Part shown: one piece after another, positions 36,286 through 44,718 of the stretch
Layout of the letters: the number at the start of each line of letters is the position of its first letter
Position numbering within the stretch: the first letter of the stretch is position 1
Source: Prochlorococcus marinus CUG1417
GTDB lineage: Bacteria; Cyanobacteriota; Cyanobacteriia; PCC-6307; Cyanobiaceae
Direction of reading: 5' to 3'
Length of the DNA stretch: 64,000 bases
Assembly: GCF_017695975.1 (NCBI RefSeq)
Contig: NZ_JAAORN010000001.1
Coordinates: 682,001 to 746,000 of the forward strand
Translations under genes and position numbers: made by a program
The notes under the pieces: generated by a model
The model's database searches: none
Seen by the model: the letters and a program-made list of their open reading frames with translations, nothing else
Told to the model about the DNA's origin: nothing

Positions 36286-37010
36286 TTGAAAAGGTCAAAA
36301 ATGGATACACCTTAAATATATACAAAGACAAGTTAGAACTATCAACAGCGGTTTTTAATTTTATTCAAAGCCACATTATTCATACCTTAAAAAAGAAAGA
36401 CAGATTCAAATTTTGTGTAAGTGGAGGTTCAACTCCTAAATCTGTGTATCATCTCTTATCTAATAATGATCTTAGATGGGATATGGTTGATGTCTTTTTA
36501 GGAGATGAAAGATGTGTTGATCCAAATTCAGAATTAAGTAACTCGTTAATGTTGAGAAATTCTTTGTTAACTAATTTTGGATCTAAAGCTTATTTTTATG
36601 AAATTTTCAATGATCTAAACGCTGATGATGAAACTACCAAAAATCAATTTATTTCTAAATTATTTGAAAAATGCGGATCAAACCCGCCCTCATTTGATTT
36701 GACTTTGTTAGGTCTTGGAGACGATGGTCATACAGCTTCATTATTTCCTTATCAAAAAAATAACAATGTAGATGATTTTGTGATTTTTAATGAAGGCAAA
36801 GGATTAAAAAGAATTTCATTAACGCCAAAGGTTCTTTCAGCCTCATCAAAGATAGTATTTTTGGTTAGTGGAGCTAATAAAAGAATTGCTCTTGAGAGGT
36901 TGTTAGATGAGAAAGAGCCGCCAGATAGAACACCATCAAAATTAATAAAATCTATTAATCAAATTTCAATATTTTGCGATCAGGATTCAGCAAAAGAATT
37001 AGAAATTTAG
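36282..37010 (+). CDS. pgl: 6-phosphogluconolactonase
   Basis: The ATG at 36282 overlaps the gnd stop (ATGA) and gives 242 residues; an ATG at 36273 is also in frame. Family motifs are FCVSGGSTPKSVYHLL, VFLGDERCVDPNSELSN and LLGLGDDGHTASLFP, the last containing the catalytic His. The enzyme hydrolyses 6-phosphogluconolactone, the step before Gnd. The operon position with gnd is functionally coherent. The partner gene zwf is not in the window. Confidence 0.95.
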   Translation: MIEKVKNGYTLNIYKDKLELSTAVFNFIQSHIIHTLKKKDRFKFCVSGGSTPKSVYHLLSNNDLRWDMVDVFLGDERCVDPNSELSNSLMLRNSLLTNFGSKAYFYEIFNDLNADDETTKNQFISKLFEKCGSNPPSFDLTLLGLGDDGHTASLFPYQKNNNVDDFVIFNEGKGLKRISLTPKVLSASSKIVFLVSGANKRIALERLLDEKEPPDRTPSKLIKSINQISIFCDQDSAKELEI

Positions 37011-37040
37011 TTAAAGTCTATTAATAATTTAAATTATTTA

Positions 37041-37589
37041 ATGAGTAAGAAAAAATTTTTATTCCAGAAAAAGGAGTTCGATGGTTGGAAAACATTAAAT
37101 GATACTGTTATGGGCGGATCAAGTTCAGCTTTTTGTGAAATTTCAAATTCTGGTTTGTTATTAAAGGGTAATATTGTCGAGAAAGCTGGAGGATTTGTTA
37201 GTTGTAGATCGCCTATTTATAAACCCTCTTTAAATGTATCTGAATATTCATCCTTCGAATTAAATATTGATGGACAAGGAAGAACTTTTAAATTTGCTGT
37301 TGCTTGTGAAGATGATCTTCTTGGACTAACCGAATTTATTCCTGGTGGTCTTAGATGGATTAAATCATTCCCAACAAAAAAATTCGGAACGACAAATGTT
37401 CAAATTCCGTTTAGTGAGCTAAAACCTTCAGTAAGAGCTAATAAGGTACGGTTCCCATTTAAATTCAAGCCTTCTAAAATTAGAAGACTGCAACTACTAC
37501 ACTCTAAGTTTGGTGATGATGGATTACTTAATAATGAGTTTAAACAGGGTTCCATAAAAGTTTTAATTAAATCAATAAGTGTTATTTGA
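37041..37589 (+). CDS. CIA30 family protein
   Basis: A 182-residue beta-sandwich protein with the family signature GWKTLNDTVMGGSSSAF near the start and internal strands such as FKFAVACEDD. CIA30 proteins include the mitochondrial complex I intermediate-associated protein; bacterial members are uncharacterised, though some are proposed to act in NDH or other complex assembly. No signal peptide is seen. It is followed by a hypothetical gene that overlaps its 3' end by 11 bases. Confidence 0.85.
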   Translation: MSKKKFLFQKKEFDGWKTLNDTVMGGSSSAFCEISNSGLLLKGNIVEKAGGFVSCRSPIYKPSLNVSEYSSFELNIDGQGRTFKFAVACEDDLLGLTEFIPGGLRWIKSFPTKKFGTTNVQIPFSELKPSVRANKVRFPFKFKPSKIRRLQLLHSKFGDDGLLNNEFKQGSIKVLIKSISVI

Positions 37590-37965
37590 AAATCCATCTA
37601 AAAATATAGAGAGCTTAATCGCTAAGTCAGCAGATTTAACAAATAAACCTTTTGTGCATTCTGTCGTAAAAATAAATGGTGAATACGAAATCGAAGAAGG
37701 AGATATTGATTTGACGGTTAATATCTTATGTCGAGATAAAGAAGGTAAAAGATTAGAAATTTACGATCTTGAATTAGAACTTTTTAAATCAAATAAAGAG
37801 TTAGTTTTAGTTATTTCTAAGCTTAATTTTCCTGATGAACCAATATTGTGGTGTGGAGTTAAAACATTGTGGATGAATAGCAATAATGGAAAAAAATGCA
37901 ACTCACCAAAATACAGCGCTAGATTGGAAAACCTAGCAAATAGGATAAAAAGCTTTATTGATTAA
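37579..37965 (+). CDS. Hypothetical protein (128 aa) overlapping the CIA30 gene
   Basis: The start is a GTG at 37579 inside the end of the CIA30 gene; no ATG is in frame near the beginning. The product is a soluble, acidic, beta-rich protein (EYEIEEGDIDLTVNILCRDKEGKRL, split here only as composition evidence) with a Trp-containing segment PILWCGVKTLWMNS and a helical C-terminus. No family is recognised. The overlap suggests translational coupling with CIA30. It ends 21 bases from the convergent ilvD gene. Confidence 0.65.
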   Translation: MLFENPSKNIESLIAKSADLTNKPFVHSVVKINGEYEIEEGDIDLTVNILCRDKEGKRLEIYDLELELFKSNKELVLVISKLNFPDEPILWCGVKTLWMNSNNGKKCNSPKYSARLENLANRIKSFID

Positions 37966-37986
37966 GAAAATAAATTTTGAGCTGAT

Positions 37987-39660
37987 CTATAAATCAGTAA
38001 CTGCCCCTAAACTTGATGTGCTTACGATTTTCGAATATTTTGAAAGTATCCCTCTCTTGTATTTTGGTTCAGGCTTTACCCAATCCTTTTTTCTTTTTTC
38101 TAATTCTTCGTCAGATAAATCAACTTCAATAAGTTGCTTTACAGCATCTACTGTAATTAAATCACCTTGTTTTATTAGAGCAATATTTCCGCCAACAGCA
38201 GCCTCTGGGGCTATATGACCCACAACTAAACCATAAGTACCTCCGCTAAATCTGCCATCGGTAATTAAGGCTACCTTCTCTCCGAGCCCTTGACCAACAA
38301 TTGCAGATGTTGGAGCTAACATCTCTCTCATGCCTGGTCCTCCTACAGGTCCTTCGTTTCTAATAACAACAACATCACCAGCTTTGATATCATTATTCAA
38401 TATCGATTTTAAACAATCCTCTTCACTTTCAAAGATCCTTGCTGGACCTGTTAATACAGGGTTTTTTACTCCGCTAATTTTAGCTACGGAACCTTCGCTC
38501 GCTAAGTTACCTTTTAATATCGCTAGGTGCCCCTTTTGATAAAGAGGATTATCTATGTCTCTTATGACTTTTTGATTTGTTGGAGGCTTATCTGGAATAT
38601 TCTGTAAGTATTCTGAGATAGTTTTCCCTTCAATATTTTTGCAATCGCCATGAATTAATCCTGCATTCAAAAGTATTTTCATTACTTGTGGAATCCCACC
38701 TGCATTATGAAGATCCACCGTAACATATTTACCACTCGGTTTAAGGTCACAAATAACGGGTACTTTTTGTCTGATTCTCTCAAAATCATTAATGTTGATA
38801 TCTATTCCTGCAGTATTTGCAATTGCTAAGATGTGCAATACCGCATTTGTTGAACCCCCAATTGCCATAATGACTGAAATTGCATTCTCAAATGCTTTCT
38901 TCGTCATTAGGTCTAGAGGTCTTATATCTTTTTCTATCGCAGAGACTAATATCTCAGCACTTTTATCTGCACTTAGTTCTTTTTCAAGATCTTCAGCAGC
39001 CATAGTGGAACTGTGAGGAAGACTTAACCCTAACACTTCAATAACAGCAGACATTGTATTAGCTGTAAACATCCCTCCACAACTACCAGCACCGGGAATA
39101 CAATTTTTCTCAACTTGGATTAGCCTTTCTTCATTGATTTTGCCTGATGTTAATTGTCCAACAGCTTCAAATGCACTAACAACAGTAAGATCTTCTCCAT
39201 TTAACTTTCCAGGTTTTATTGTCCCTCCATAAATGAAAATTGAGGGAATATTCATTCTTGCAATCGCTATCATGGCACCAGGCATATTTTTGTCACATCC
39301 TCCTATAGCAAGCACTCCATCCATACTCTGAGCATTGCATGCTGTTTCAATTGAATCGGCAATAACTTCTCTTGAAACTAGAGAATATTTCATGCCCTCT
39401 GTTCCCATAGAAATGCCATCACTTACTGTTATAGTTCCAAACATTTGAGGCATCCCACCTGATCTTTTTATTGACTCTTCAGCTTTGAGAGCAAGCTTAT
39501 TTAAACCTATATTGCATGGTGTTATGGTGCTGTATCCATTCGCAACTCCAATAATAGGTTTATTAAAATCTTCATCATTAAATCCAACAGCTCTTAACAT
39601 CGATCTGTTAGGGGATCTTTGCACACCTTGGGTTATTGCAGATGATCTGAGTTTATTCAT
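37987..39660 (-). CDS. ilvD: Dihydroxy-acid dehydratase
   Basis: A 557-residue Fe-S dehydratase in valine, isoleucine and pantothenate synthesis. Cluster and active-site stretches are visible: [44 protein letters not shown] and the C-terminal [16 protein letters not shown]. Length and motifs are complete. It lies on the minus strand downstream of a small membrane protein gene. Antisense frames within it are shadows of this gene. Confidence 0.97.
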   Translation of the reverse strand: MNKLRSSAITQGVQRSPNRSMLRAVGFNDEDFNKPIIGVANGYSTITPCNIGLNKLALKAEESIKRSGGMPQMFGTITVSDGISMGTEGMKYSLVSREVIADSIETACNAQSMDGVLAIGGCDKNMPGAMIAIARMNIPSIFIYGGTIKPGKLNGEDLTVVSAFEAVGQLTSGKINEERLIQVEKNCIPGAGSCGGMFTANTMSAVIEVLGLSLPHSSTMAAEDLEKELSADKSAEILVSAIEKDIRPLDLMTKKAFENAISVIMAIGGSTNAVLHILAIANTAGIDININDFERIRQKVPVICDLKPSGKYVTVDLHNAGGIPQVMKILLNAGLIHGDCKNIEGKTISEYLQNIPDKPPTNQKVIRDIDNPLYQKGHLAILKGNLASEGSVAKISGVKNPVLTGPARIFESEEDCLKSILNNDIKAGDVVVIRNEGPVGGPGMREMLAPTSAIVGQGLGEKVALITDGRFSGGTYGLVVGHIAPEAAVGGNIALIKQGDLITVDAVKQLIEVDLSDEELEKRKKDWVKPEPKYKRGILSKYSKIVSTSSLGAVTDL

Positions 39661-39683
39661 ATTATTTGAGAACCTTTTTTATT

Positions 39684-39974
39684 CTATTGTCCCAACTCTT
39701 CAAGTTGCTTCCTTACATCAGCAATTGCAGAATTTAGTTGCTCAACTTTCTTCTCCAAATTCTCTCCTTCAACTTCATTTATATTTTCATTTGAATCAAT
39801 CGCTTCAGAACCGTCTTGAATTCTGGAGGAATACATCATTGCTTTTTGTTTTTTTTCCTCCTTTCTTTTGTCTGCTTCGGAAATTAACCACCAAGCTAGA
39901 CCTGCTGCTCCAATAAAAGCACCGCTTATTAATGATAAAAGATTATTTGAAGACGAATCTCTGTATTCAGACAT
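39684..39974 (-). CDS. Small membrane-anchored coiled-coil protein (96 aa)
   Basis: A membrane span lies at about residues 13-32 (LSLISGAFIGAAGLAWWLIS), followed by a Lys/Glu-rich linker and a C-terminal heptad-like helix (LEKKVEQLNSAIADVRKQLE) likely to form a coiled coil. It would be an inner- or thylakoid-membrane protein with a cytoplasmic coil. No family is recognised. It lies 23 bases upstream of ilvD on the same strand, and 29 bases downstream of the UPRT-like gene. Confidence 0.65.
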   Translation of the reverse strand: MSEYRDSSSNNLLSLISGAFIGAAGLAWWLISEADKRKEEKKQKAMMYSSRIQDGSEAIDSNENINEVEGENLEKKVEQLNSAIADVRKQLEELGQ

Positions 39975-40003
39975 TGGTAAAATATTTACTCCTATATTCT
40001 ATA

Positions 40004-40621
40004 TTAGTTCTTATCTTGAAATATAGTACTTAAACGCAATAAAGGATTCCCAATCCCCGGTCGTAATGATTTTGTTTTTTCGTCTTCCTCATCTATGCAA
40101 GAAGTGTAAATTACCTGATTAGGGAATAATTTCGCAATTTCATTTAACCCTTTATTTGAGCAAATAGCAGTTATTAAAAGAATCCTATTTGAATCAACAC
40201 CTAATTCCTTTAATTTAATTAAAGTTTCTAATGTTGCTGATTTTGTTGTTATTTGTTCTGAATAAAATATGACTCCTTCATTTGATTCAATAGTTTTAGG
40301 AAGTTCTCCTAATGAGAGGGTTGAATTAGGAATTACTTCTTTAGATCCAAACCAAAGAGATAACCCTTCGGGCAACATTGCGAGCACTTTTATTGGATAA
40401 TCATTATTAATAAAGAATCCATCTGCGTCCCCATTATCAGTATTTACTATTTCTTTTTTATATGGCAGCCAATTTCGTAATGCTTCATATGTAAGCCATT
40501 TCCCTAATTGCTCATATCCTGTTGAGTACAAAATATTTGGAGTATTTTTTTCTCGCAGTATTGAAAGCCAATGTTTTATTAATGGATGAGGAGGAACAAT
40601 AACCTTTAATGACATTGCCAT
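40004..40621 (-). CDS. Uracil phosphoribosyltransferase-like protein with degenerate active site
   Basis: A 205-residue protein whose N-terminus (KVIVPPHPLIKHWLSILR) and overall order match bacterial uracil phosphoribosyltransferases. The functional motifs are altered: the PRPP loop region reads VIFYSEQITTKSAT where Upp enzymes have VDPMLATGGS, and the uracil-binding end reads SLRPGIGNPLLRL in place of GDAGDRLFGT. It therefore probably does not make UMP. Cyanobacterial genomes often label this protein upp. An alternative ATG is two codons in. It is divergent from the pentapeptide protein gene. Confidence 0.75.
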   Translation of the reverse strand: MAMSLKVIVPPHPLIKHWLSILREKNTPNILYSTGYEQLGKWLTYEALRNWLPYKKEIVNTDNGDADGFFINNDYPIKVLAMLPEGLSLWFGSKEVIPNSTLSLGELPKTIESNEGVIFYSEQITTKSATLETLIKLKELGVDSNRILLITAICSNKGLNEIAKLFPNQVIYTSCIDEEDEKTKSLRPGIGNPLLRLSTIFQDKN

Positions 40622-40684
40622 ATATTTTCCTTTAAGATACTCTTACAAACTTTAAATACTTAAGTTCTAAAATACAGTCTTATT

Positions 40685-41197
40685 ATGATTAAATCAATTG
40701 TTTTCCCCTCACTAAAGAATGCATTAATTACTTTGTTGTTCGTTGGGATTTTATTTTTTAATTCTGTAAATTCTGCATGGGCTAAAAGACCTCCTGAGAT
40801 TAGAAACCAGCAAGACCTTAATTTAGAGCCAGATATGCATGGTCAAGATTTAAGTGGTAACGAATATGTTAAGTTTGATTTGAATGGGTTTAATTTCAGT
40901 GAAAGTAATTTAGAAGGCGCGGTGTTCAATAACAGTAAATTGCAAAATTCAAAGTTTAATGGAGCCAATTTAAGAGATGCACTAGCTTATGCAACGGATT
41001 TTACAGATGCAGATCTTTCGGATGTTAATTTTACAAATGCTTTATTGATGGAGAGTAATTTTGAAGGAGCAAAAATAGATGGTGCTGATTTTACTGATGC
41101 TGTTCTTAGTCGTACACAACAAAAACAATTATGTGCGATTGCTAATGGCACAAATAGTTCTACAGGAGAGAGTACAGAATATAGCTTAGGGTGTTAA
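40685..41197 (+). CDS. Exported pentapeptide repeat protein
   Basis: A 170-residue protein with a signal peptide (hydrophobic core LITLLFVGILFFNS, likely cleavage after SAWA near residue 33). From about residue 55 to 140 it has tandem A(D/N)LXX-type repeats, such as FNFSESNLEGAVFNNSKL and ADLSDVNFTNALLMESNF, predicting a right-handed beta-helix. The C-terminus has two Cys and may be disulfide capped. Similar cyanobacterial proteins are thylakoid lumenal. The function is unknown. Confidence 0.85.
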   Translation: MIKSIVFPSLKNALITLLFVGILFFNSVNSAWAKRPPEIRNQQDLNLEPDMHGQDLSGNEYVKFDLNGFNFSESNLEGAVFNNSKLQNSKFNGANLRDALAYATDFTDADLSDVNFTNALLMESNFEGAKIDGADFTDAVLSRTQQKQLCAIANGTNSSTGESTEYSLGC

Positions 41198-41206
41198 TCA
41201 TTAAAG

Positions 41207-42271
41207 ATGAAAAAAAAAATACCAGTTATCGTTGTTTCAGGATTTCTTGGTTCAGGTAAAACAACTTTTCTAAGATATCTATTAAAAGAGAGTAATAAAA
41301 AATTTGGTTTAATAATAAATGAATTTGGGGATGTTGGAATTGACGGTGATTTGATTAAAAGTTGTGATAAATGTGATGAATCTGAAGACGACTGCATAAT
41401 CGAATTAAACAATGGATGTTTATGTTGTACTGTTCAAGATGATTTTGTTCCATCAATAAAAGCTCTCCTAGAATTTAATCCTTCTATCGAATCAATAATT
41501 ATCGAAACAAGTGGCTTGGCACTACCAATTCCCTTAATTCAAGCACTTAACTGGCCTGAGATCAGGTCTTCCATCTACCTTGATATTGTTGTTGGTATCG
41601 TTAATGGAGAATCAATGCTTAATGGTTCACCAATTAATGATTTAAATAAAATAACAAAACAATATAATGAAACAGATAAAATTGATCACAACGCCAGTAT
41701 AGATGAACTTTTTGAGGAGCAACTAGAAGTTTCTGATATCGTTTTAGTCTCTAGATCAGATATCTTAAATGATGATCAGTTTGACGTTGTAAAACATAGA
41801 ATTCAAGGAAGTCTAAACTCATCTACACCAGTCCTTAAATCCAATAATGGCAAAATTGATTTGAACTATCTATTTGATTTTAATTTTAAAAAAGAGACTT
41901 ATAAAGAATTTTTAACTGAAGAACATGACCATAATCATGTTGAACTTGTATCAGATTCAATAAAATTAAGTTATTTCCTTGAAAAAAATAACTTTGAAAA
42001 GGAGATGTCAAAAATCTTGGATGAATTAAACATTCTTCGAATAAAAGGACGTATTTGGATACCAAACAAATCATTGCCTTTACAAATACAAATTGTTGGA
42101 AAGAAAATTAATACTTGGTTTGAAGAAGCTCCAGACAATTGTTGGAGACCAAATGATAATGCTGGGCTTGAATTAGTAATAATTTCCTTTGATGAAAAAT
42201 CTATAAAAACTTTCAATAGAAAAATTAAAGAGAAATTTAAGATTTTAAGTGAACCAAAAATAGCAATTTGA
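41207..42271 (+). CDS. COG0523/CobW family GTPase (putative metallochaperone)
   Basis: A 354-residue G3E GTPase with Walker A GFLGSGKTTF, the metal-binding CLCC at residues 71-74, Walker B-like IIIETSGLALP, and a His/Asp-rich stretch EEHDHNHVE before the C-terminal CobW domain. Such proteins deliver Zn, Co or Fe to target enzymes. An extra Cys-rich insert (KSCDKCDESEDDC) lies before the CLCC motif. The target metal cannot be told from sequence. It precedes a small zinc-finger-like gene, which may be relevant. Confidence 0.87.
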   Translation: MKKKIPVIVVSGFLGSGKTTFLRYLLKESNKKFGLIINEFGDVGIDGDLIKSCDKCDESEDDCIIELNNGCLCCTVQDDFVPSIKALLEFNPSIESIIIETSGLALPIPLIQALNWPEIRSSIYLDIVVGIVNGESMLNGSPINDLNKITKQYNETDKIDHNASIDELFEEQLEVSDIVLVSRSDILNDDQFDVVKHRIQGSLNSSTPVLKSNNGKIDLNYLFDFNFKKETYKEFLTEEHDHNHVELVSDSIKLSYFLEKNNFEKEMSKILDELNILRIKGRIWIPNKSLPLQIQIVGKKINTWFEEAPDNCWRPNDNAGLELVIISFDEKSIKTFNRKIKEKFKILSEPKIAI

Positions 42272-42282
42272 CATTATAGTTA

Positions 42283-42313
42283 GCTGTCGGGATACTTAGA
42301 CAGTAGAGACAGC
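42283..42313 (+). promoter_or_regulatory. Alternative hairpin just upstream of the mini zinc-finger gene
   Basis: GCTGTC at 42283-42288 can pair with GACAGC at 42308-42313 (6 bp), or its inner CTGTC can pair with GACAG at 42299-42303 (5 bp). The two GACAG copies are a direct repeat nine bases apart. The outer pairing ends five bases before the ATG at 42319 and would cover the ribosome-binding region. Weak stems make this only a candidate. Confidence 0.3.
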
Positions 42314-42318
42314 CCAAG

Positions 42319-42483
42319 ATGAAAAATCCAAAAATTGCTTTTAAACAAATAATCTCTGACGAAGTTACATCAATTGATAAAATAAAATGTTCAAAATGTG
42401 GAGGATCAGGGAATTTTAAAACACATGAAAATTCAAGAAGAACTTGCTTAGTATGTTTTGGTAGAGGCTACATAAACATCTAA
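42319..42483 (+). CDS. DnaJ-type mini zinc-finger protein (54 aa)
   Basis: The frame runs from ATG at 42319 to TAA at 42483. Two DnaJ-like motifs are visible: CSKCGGSGNF and CLVCFGRGYI, giving four Cys spaced as in one DnaJ zinc module. The first 22 residues are a simple leader. Proteins of this half-finger kind include chaperone-like assembly factors; the plant Rubisco assembly protein BSD2 uses full DnaJ fingers. The role here is unknown. The motif spacing makes it clearly real despite its small size. Confidence 0.82.
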   Translation: MKNPKIAFKQIISDEVTSIDKIKCSKCGGSGNFKTHENSRRTCLVCFGRGYINI

Positions 42484-42580
42484 TAATTCAGAAAACCTTA
42501 AGGTAAAAATATTTGTTTATTAATCAATAGTACTTTTTATTAAAATTTAAACTAATCTTCTAGTAGAAATTAATTTTTAA

Positions 42581-42835
42581 TTGGACCAATTTGCTGCAAA
42601 AGTTTTTATAAGACTAAGACCCTCAGTCTTGGATCCAGCAGGAGAAGCTACCAAATCTGCCTCTATAAAACTTGGAGCCGAGGGAATAAAATCATTACGT
42701 ATAGGAAAAATGATTGAGGTAAAAATAGAAGGTAATGGTGAAAAGGACGTAAGAGAAAAAATTGATTTATTGTGTGACAGGTTATTTGCAAATACTGTTA
42801 TTGAAGATTATGAGTATTCACTAGAAAAACTATAA
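42581..42835 (+). CDS. purS: Phosphoribosylformylglycinamidine synthase subunit PurS
   Basis: An 84-residue subunit with [20 protein letters not shown] and the pattern [17 protein letters not shown] typical of PurS. It bridges PurL and PurQ in the complex making FGAM in purine synthesis. The start is TTG at 42581, which reproduces the family N-terminus. Its TAA stop is followed one base later by the purQ ATG, so the two are translated together. purL is not in the window. Confidence 0.93.
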   Translation: MDQFAAKVFIRLRPSVLDPAGEATKSASIKLGAEGIKSLRIGKMIEVKIEGNGEKDVREKIDLLCDRLFANTVIEDYEYSLEKL

Positions 42836-42836
42836 G

Positions 42837-43502
42837 ATGGATAATTTTATTGTAGGAGTTGTTGTCTTCCCTGGTTCTAATTGTGATCGAGATGTTTCAT
42901 GGGCATTGGAAGGTTGTTTAGATATAAGAACAAAATACTTGTGGCATGAGTCATCAGATTTAAGTGATGTGGATGCAATAGTTTTACCTGGAGGATTTAG
43001 CTATGGTGATTATTTAAGATGCGGAGCAATTGCGAGATTCTCTCCATTAATAAATGCCTTGGATGAGTTCGTTAAAAGTGGGAAAAGAGTTTTAGGAATT
43101 TGTAATGGGTTTCAAATTTTGACAGAATCAGGATTTTTGCCTGGCGCTCTTGTTGCAAATAAAAATCTTAATTTTATCTGTGATGACGTTGAATTGGATA
43201 TCGTTTCTTCAAAAGGAGGTTGGTTTAAAAATGAAGATGAAAAACAAACTATTAAGTTGCCAATAGCGCATGGGGAGGGAAGATATCATTGTGATTCTGA
43301 TACTTTAAAAAAACTTGTAGATAATGAATTGATTGCTTTGAGATATAAAAATAATCCCAATGGATCCTCATTCGATATCGCAGGCATAACTAATGAAAAG
43401 GGAAATGTTCTAGGTTTAATGCCTCATCCTGAAAGAGCATGTGACGAGACAATTGGTGGGACTGATGGTCTCTTTACATTAAAATCATTAATATTGAAAT
43501 AA
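42837..43502 (+). CDS. purQ: Phosphoribosylformylglycinamidine synthase subunit PurQ
   Basis: A 221-residue class I glutamine amidotransferase. The nucleophilic Cys is in [11 protein letters not shown], the catalytic His and Glu in [10 protein letters not shown], and the opening [15 protein letters not shown] is family-typical. It releases ammonia from glutamine for PurL. It is coupled to purS. Immediately after its stop is the only strong Rho-independent terminator seen in the window. Confidence 0.96.
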   Translation: MDNFIVGVVVFPGSNCDRDVSWALEGCLDIRTKYLWHESSDLSDVDAIVLPGGFSYGDYLRCGAIARFSPLINALDEFVKSGKRVLGICNGFQILTESGFLPGALVANKNLNFICDDVELDIVSSKGGWFKNEDEKQTIKLPIAHGEGRYHCDSDTLKKLVDNELIALRYKNNPNGSSFDIAGITNEKGNVLGLMPHPERACDETIGGTDGLFTLKSLILK

Positions 43503-43534
43503 AAAAGACCCCCAATTTTGGAGGTCTTTTTTTT
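43503..43534. terminator. Bidirectional Rho-independent terminator between purQ and fba
   Basis: AAAAGACCCCC (43503-43513) pairs with GGAGGTCTTTT (43520-43530) around a six-base AATTTT loop, with one C-A mismatch. An eight-T run spans 43527-43534. On the opposite strand the A-run before the stem becomes the U tract, so it can also stop fba transcripts. It directly abuts the purQ stop codon. Confidence 0.9.
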
Positions 43535-43552
43535 ATTTAATTTGGGATGAAA

Positions 43553-44626
43553 TTAAACAGTAGCTTTTACTTTTGGATCTAAATCGCCTTTTGCGTAAAG
43601 ATCAGCAAAATAATTAGTGCTATTTTGTTTGATCTTACTTGCTTGACCTTCGCACCAGAACTGCTTGTATCTATCAAGACAAACTTGCTTCATATATTTT
43701 CTAGCAGGCTTGTTGAAATGTCTTGGGTCAAAGTTTGCCTTATCAGCAAATGCGGCCTCTCTGACCGCGGCAGTGAATGCAAGCCTGTTATCGGTATCAA
43801 TGTTCACTTTCCTAACTCCATTTCTTATTCCCTCTTGAATCTCTTCAACAGGAACACCATATGTTTGAGGAATTTCACCACCATATTTGTTAATGATATC
43901 CAACCATTCCTGAGGCACTGAACTAGATCCATGCATTACAAGATGTGTATTTGGAATTGCTTTATGGATTTCAGCAATTCTGCTTATTGCAAGAACTTCT
44001 CCTGTAGGTTTCCTTGTGAATTTATATGCACCATGACTTGTACCTATAGCAATTGCTAATGCATCAACTTTTGTTTTAGCTACAAAATCTGCCGCTTCTT
44101 CAGGATCAGTCAAAAGCATATCAGTAGAAAGTTCACCTTCAAATCCATGACCATCTTCTGCCTCACCTTTTCCTGTTTCTAATGAACCTAAGCAACCCAA
44201 CTCTCCTTCGACACTTACTCCAACTGAATGAGCAAAATCTACTACTTTTTTAGTAACTTCAACATTATATTCATAACTAGCAGGTGTTTTTGCATCTGCC
44301 TCTAGAGAACCATCCATCATTACTGATGTGAAACCATTTATTGCTGCTGAATAGCATGTTGATGGCTCATTACCATGGTCTTGGTGCATTACCACTGGAA
44401 TATTTGGATATGTTTCTGTAGCGGCAAGGATTAGATGACGTAAGAAAATTTCTCCTGCATAATTTCTTGCCCCTCTTGAAGCTTGGAGGATAACTGGACT
44501 ATCAGTTTCATATGCTGCTTCCATGATTGCTTGAACTTGCTCAAGATTATTAACATTGAAAGCTGGAATACCGTAACCATTCTCAGCAGCGTGATCTAAA
44601 AGTAGTCTTAGTGGAACGAGGGCCAT
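43553..44626 (-). CDS. fba: Fructose-bisphosphate aldolase, class II
   Basis: A 357-residue zinc aldolase of the CbbA/Fba type: [21 protein letters not shown], the metal-binding [13 protein letters not shown] and [11 protein letters not shown], and [12 protein letters not shown]. It catalyses both the fructose-1,6- and sedoheptulose-1,7-bisphosphate aldol reactions of the Calvin cycle and acts in glycolysis. A NtcA-like GTA-N8-TAC lies 74 bases upstream of its ATG. It is the last gene of a long minus-strand run and is convergent with purQ across a terminator. Confidence 0.97.
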   Translation of the reverse strand: MALVPLRLLLDHAAENGYGIPAFNVNNLEQVQAIMEAAYETDSPVILQASRGARNYAGEIFLRHLILAATETYPNIPVVMHQDHGNEPSTCYSAAINGFTSVMMDGSLEADAKTPASYEYNVEVTKKVVDFAHSVGVSVEGELGCLGSLETGKGEAEDGHGFEGELSTDMLLTDPEEAADFVAKTKVDALAIAIGTSHGAYKFTRKPTGEVLAISRIAEIHKAIPNTHLVMHGSSSVPQEWLDIINKYGGEIPQTYGVPVEEIQEGIRNGVRKVNIDTDNRLAFTAAVREAAFADKANFDPRHFNKPARKYMKQVCLDRYKQFWCEGQASKIKQNSTNYFADLYAKGDLDPKVKATV

Positions 44627-44699
44627 AATTAAAATAAGTTAGATGCTATACAAAGCACTTGTTTCCGCGAGTTTAGTACAAAGAGGGATCAAATGTCAC

Positions 44700-44713
44700 G
44701 TAATTAGATATAC
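44700..44713 (-). promoter_or_regulatory. NtcA-like box upstream of fba
   Basis: GTA at 44700-44702 and TAC at 44711-44713 are separated by eight bases (ATTAGATA), matching the consensus GTA-N8-TAC. In the fba direction a weak -10-like TACTAA follows about 21 bases later, the spacing seen in NtcA-activated promoters. The consensus is short and expected by chance many times in 64 kb of such DNA, so this is a weak candidate. Confidence 0.25.
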
Positions 44714-44718
44714 AAAAT

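Noticed and set aside
38330-39016. Plus-strand frames inside ilvD
   Set aside because: They are antisense to conserved Fe-S dehydratase sequence and start without plausible context.
42495-42504. ACCTTAAGGT palindrome between the zinc-finger gene and purS as a terminator
   Set aside because: The dyad has no loop and no T run, so it cannot form a useful hairpin.
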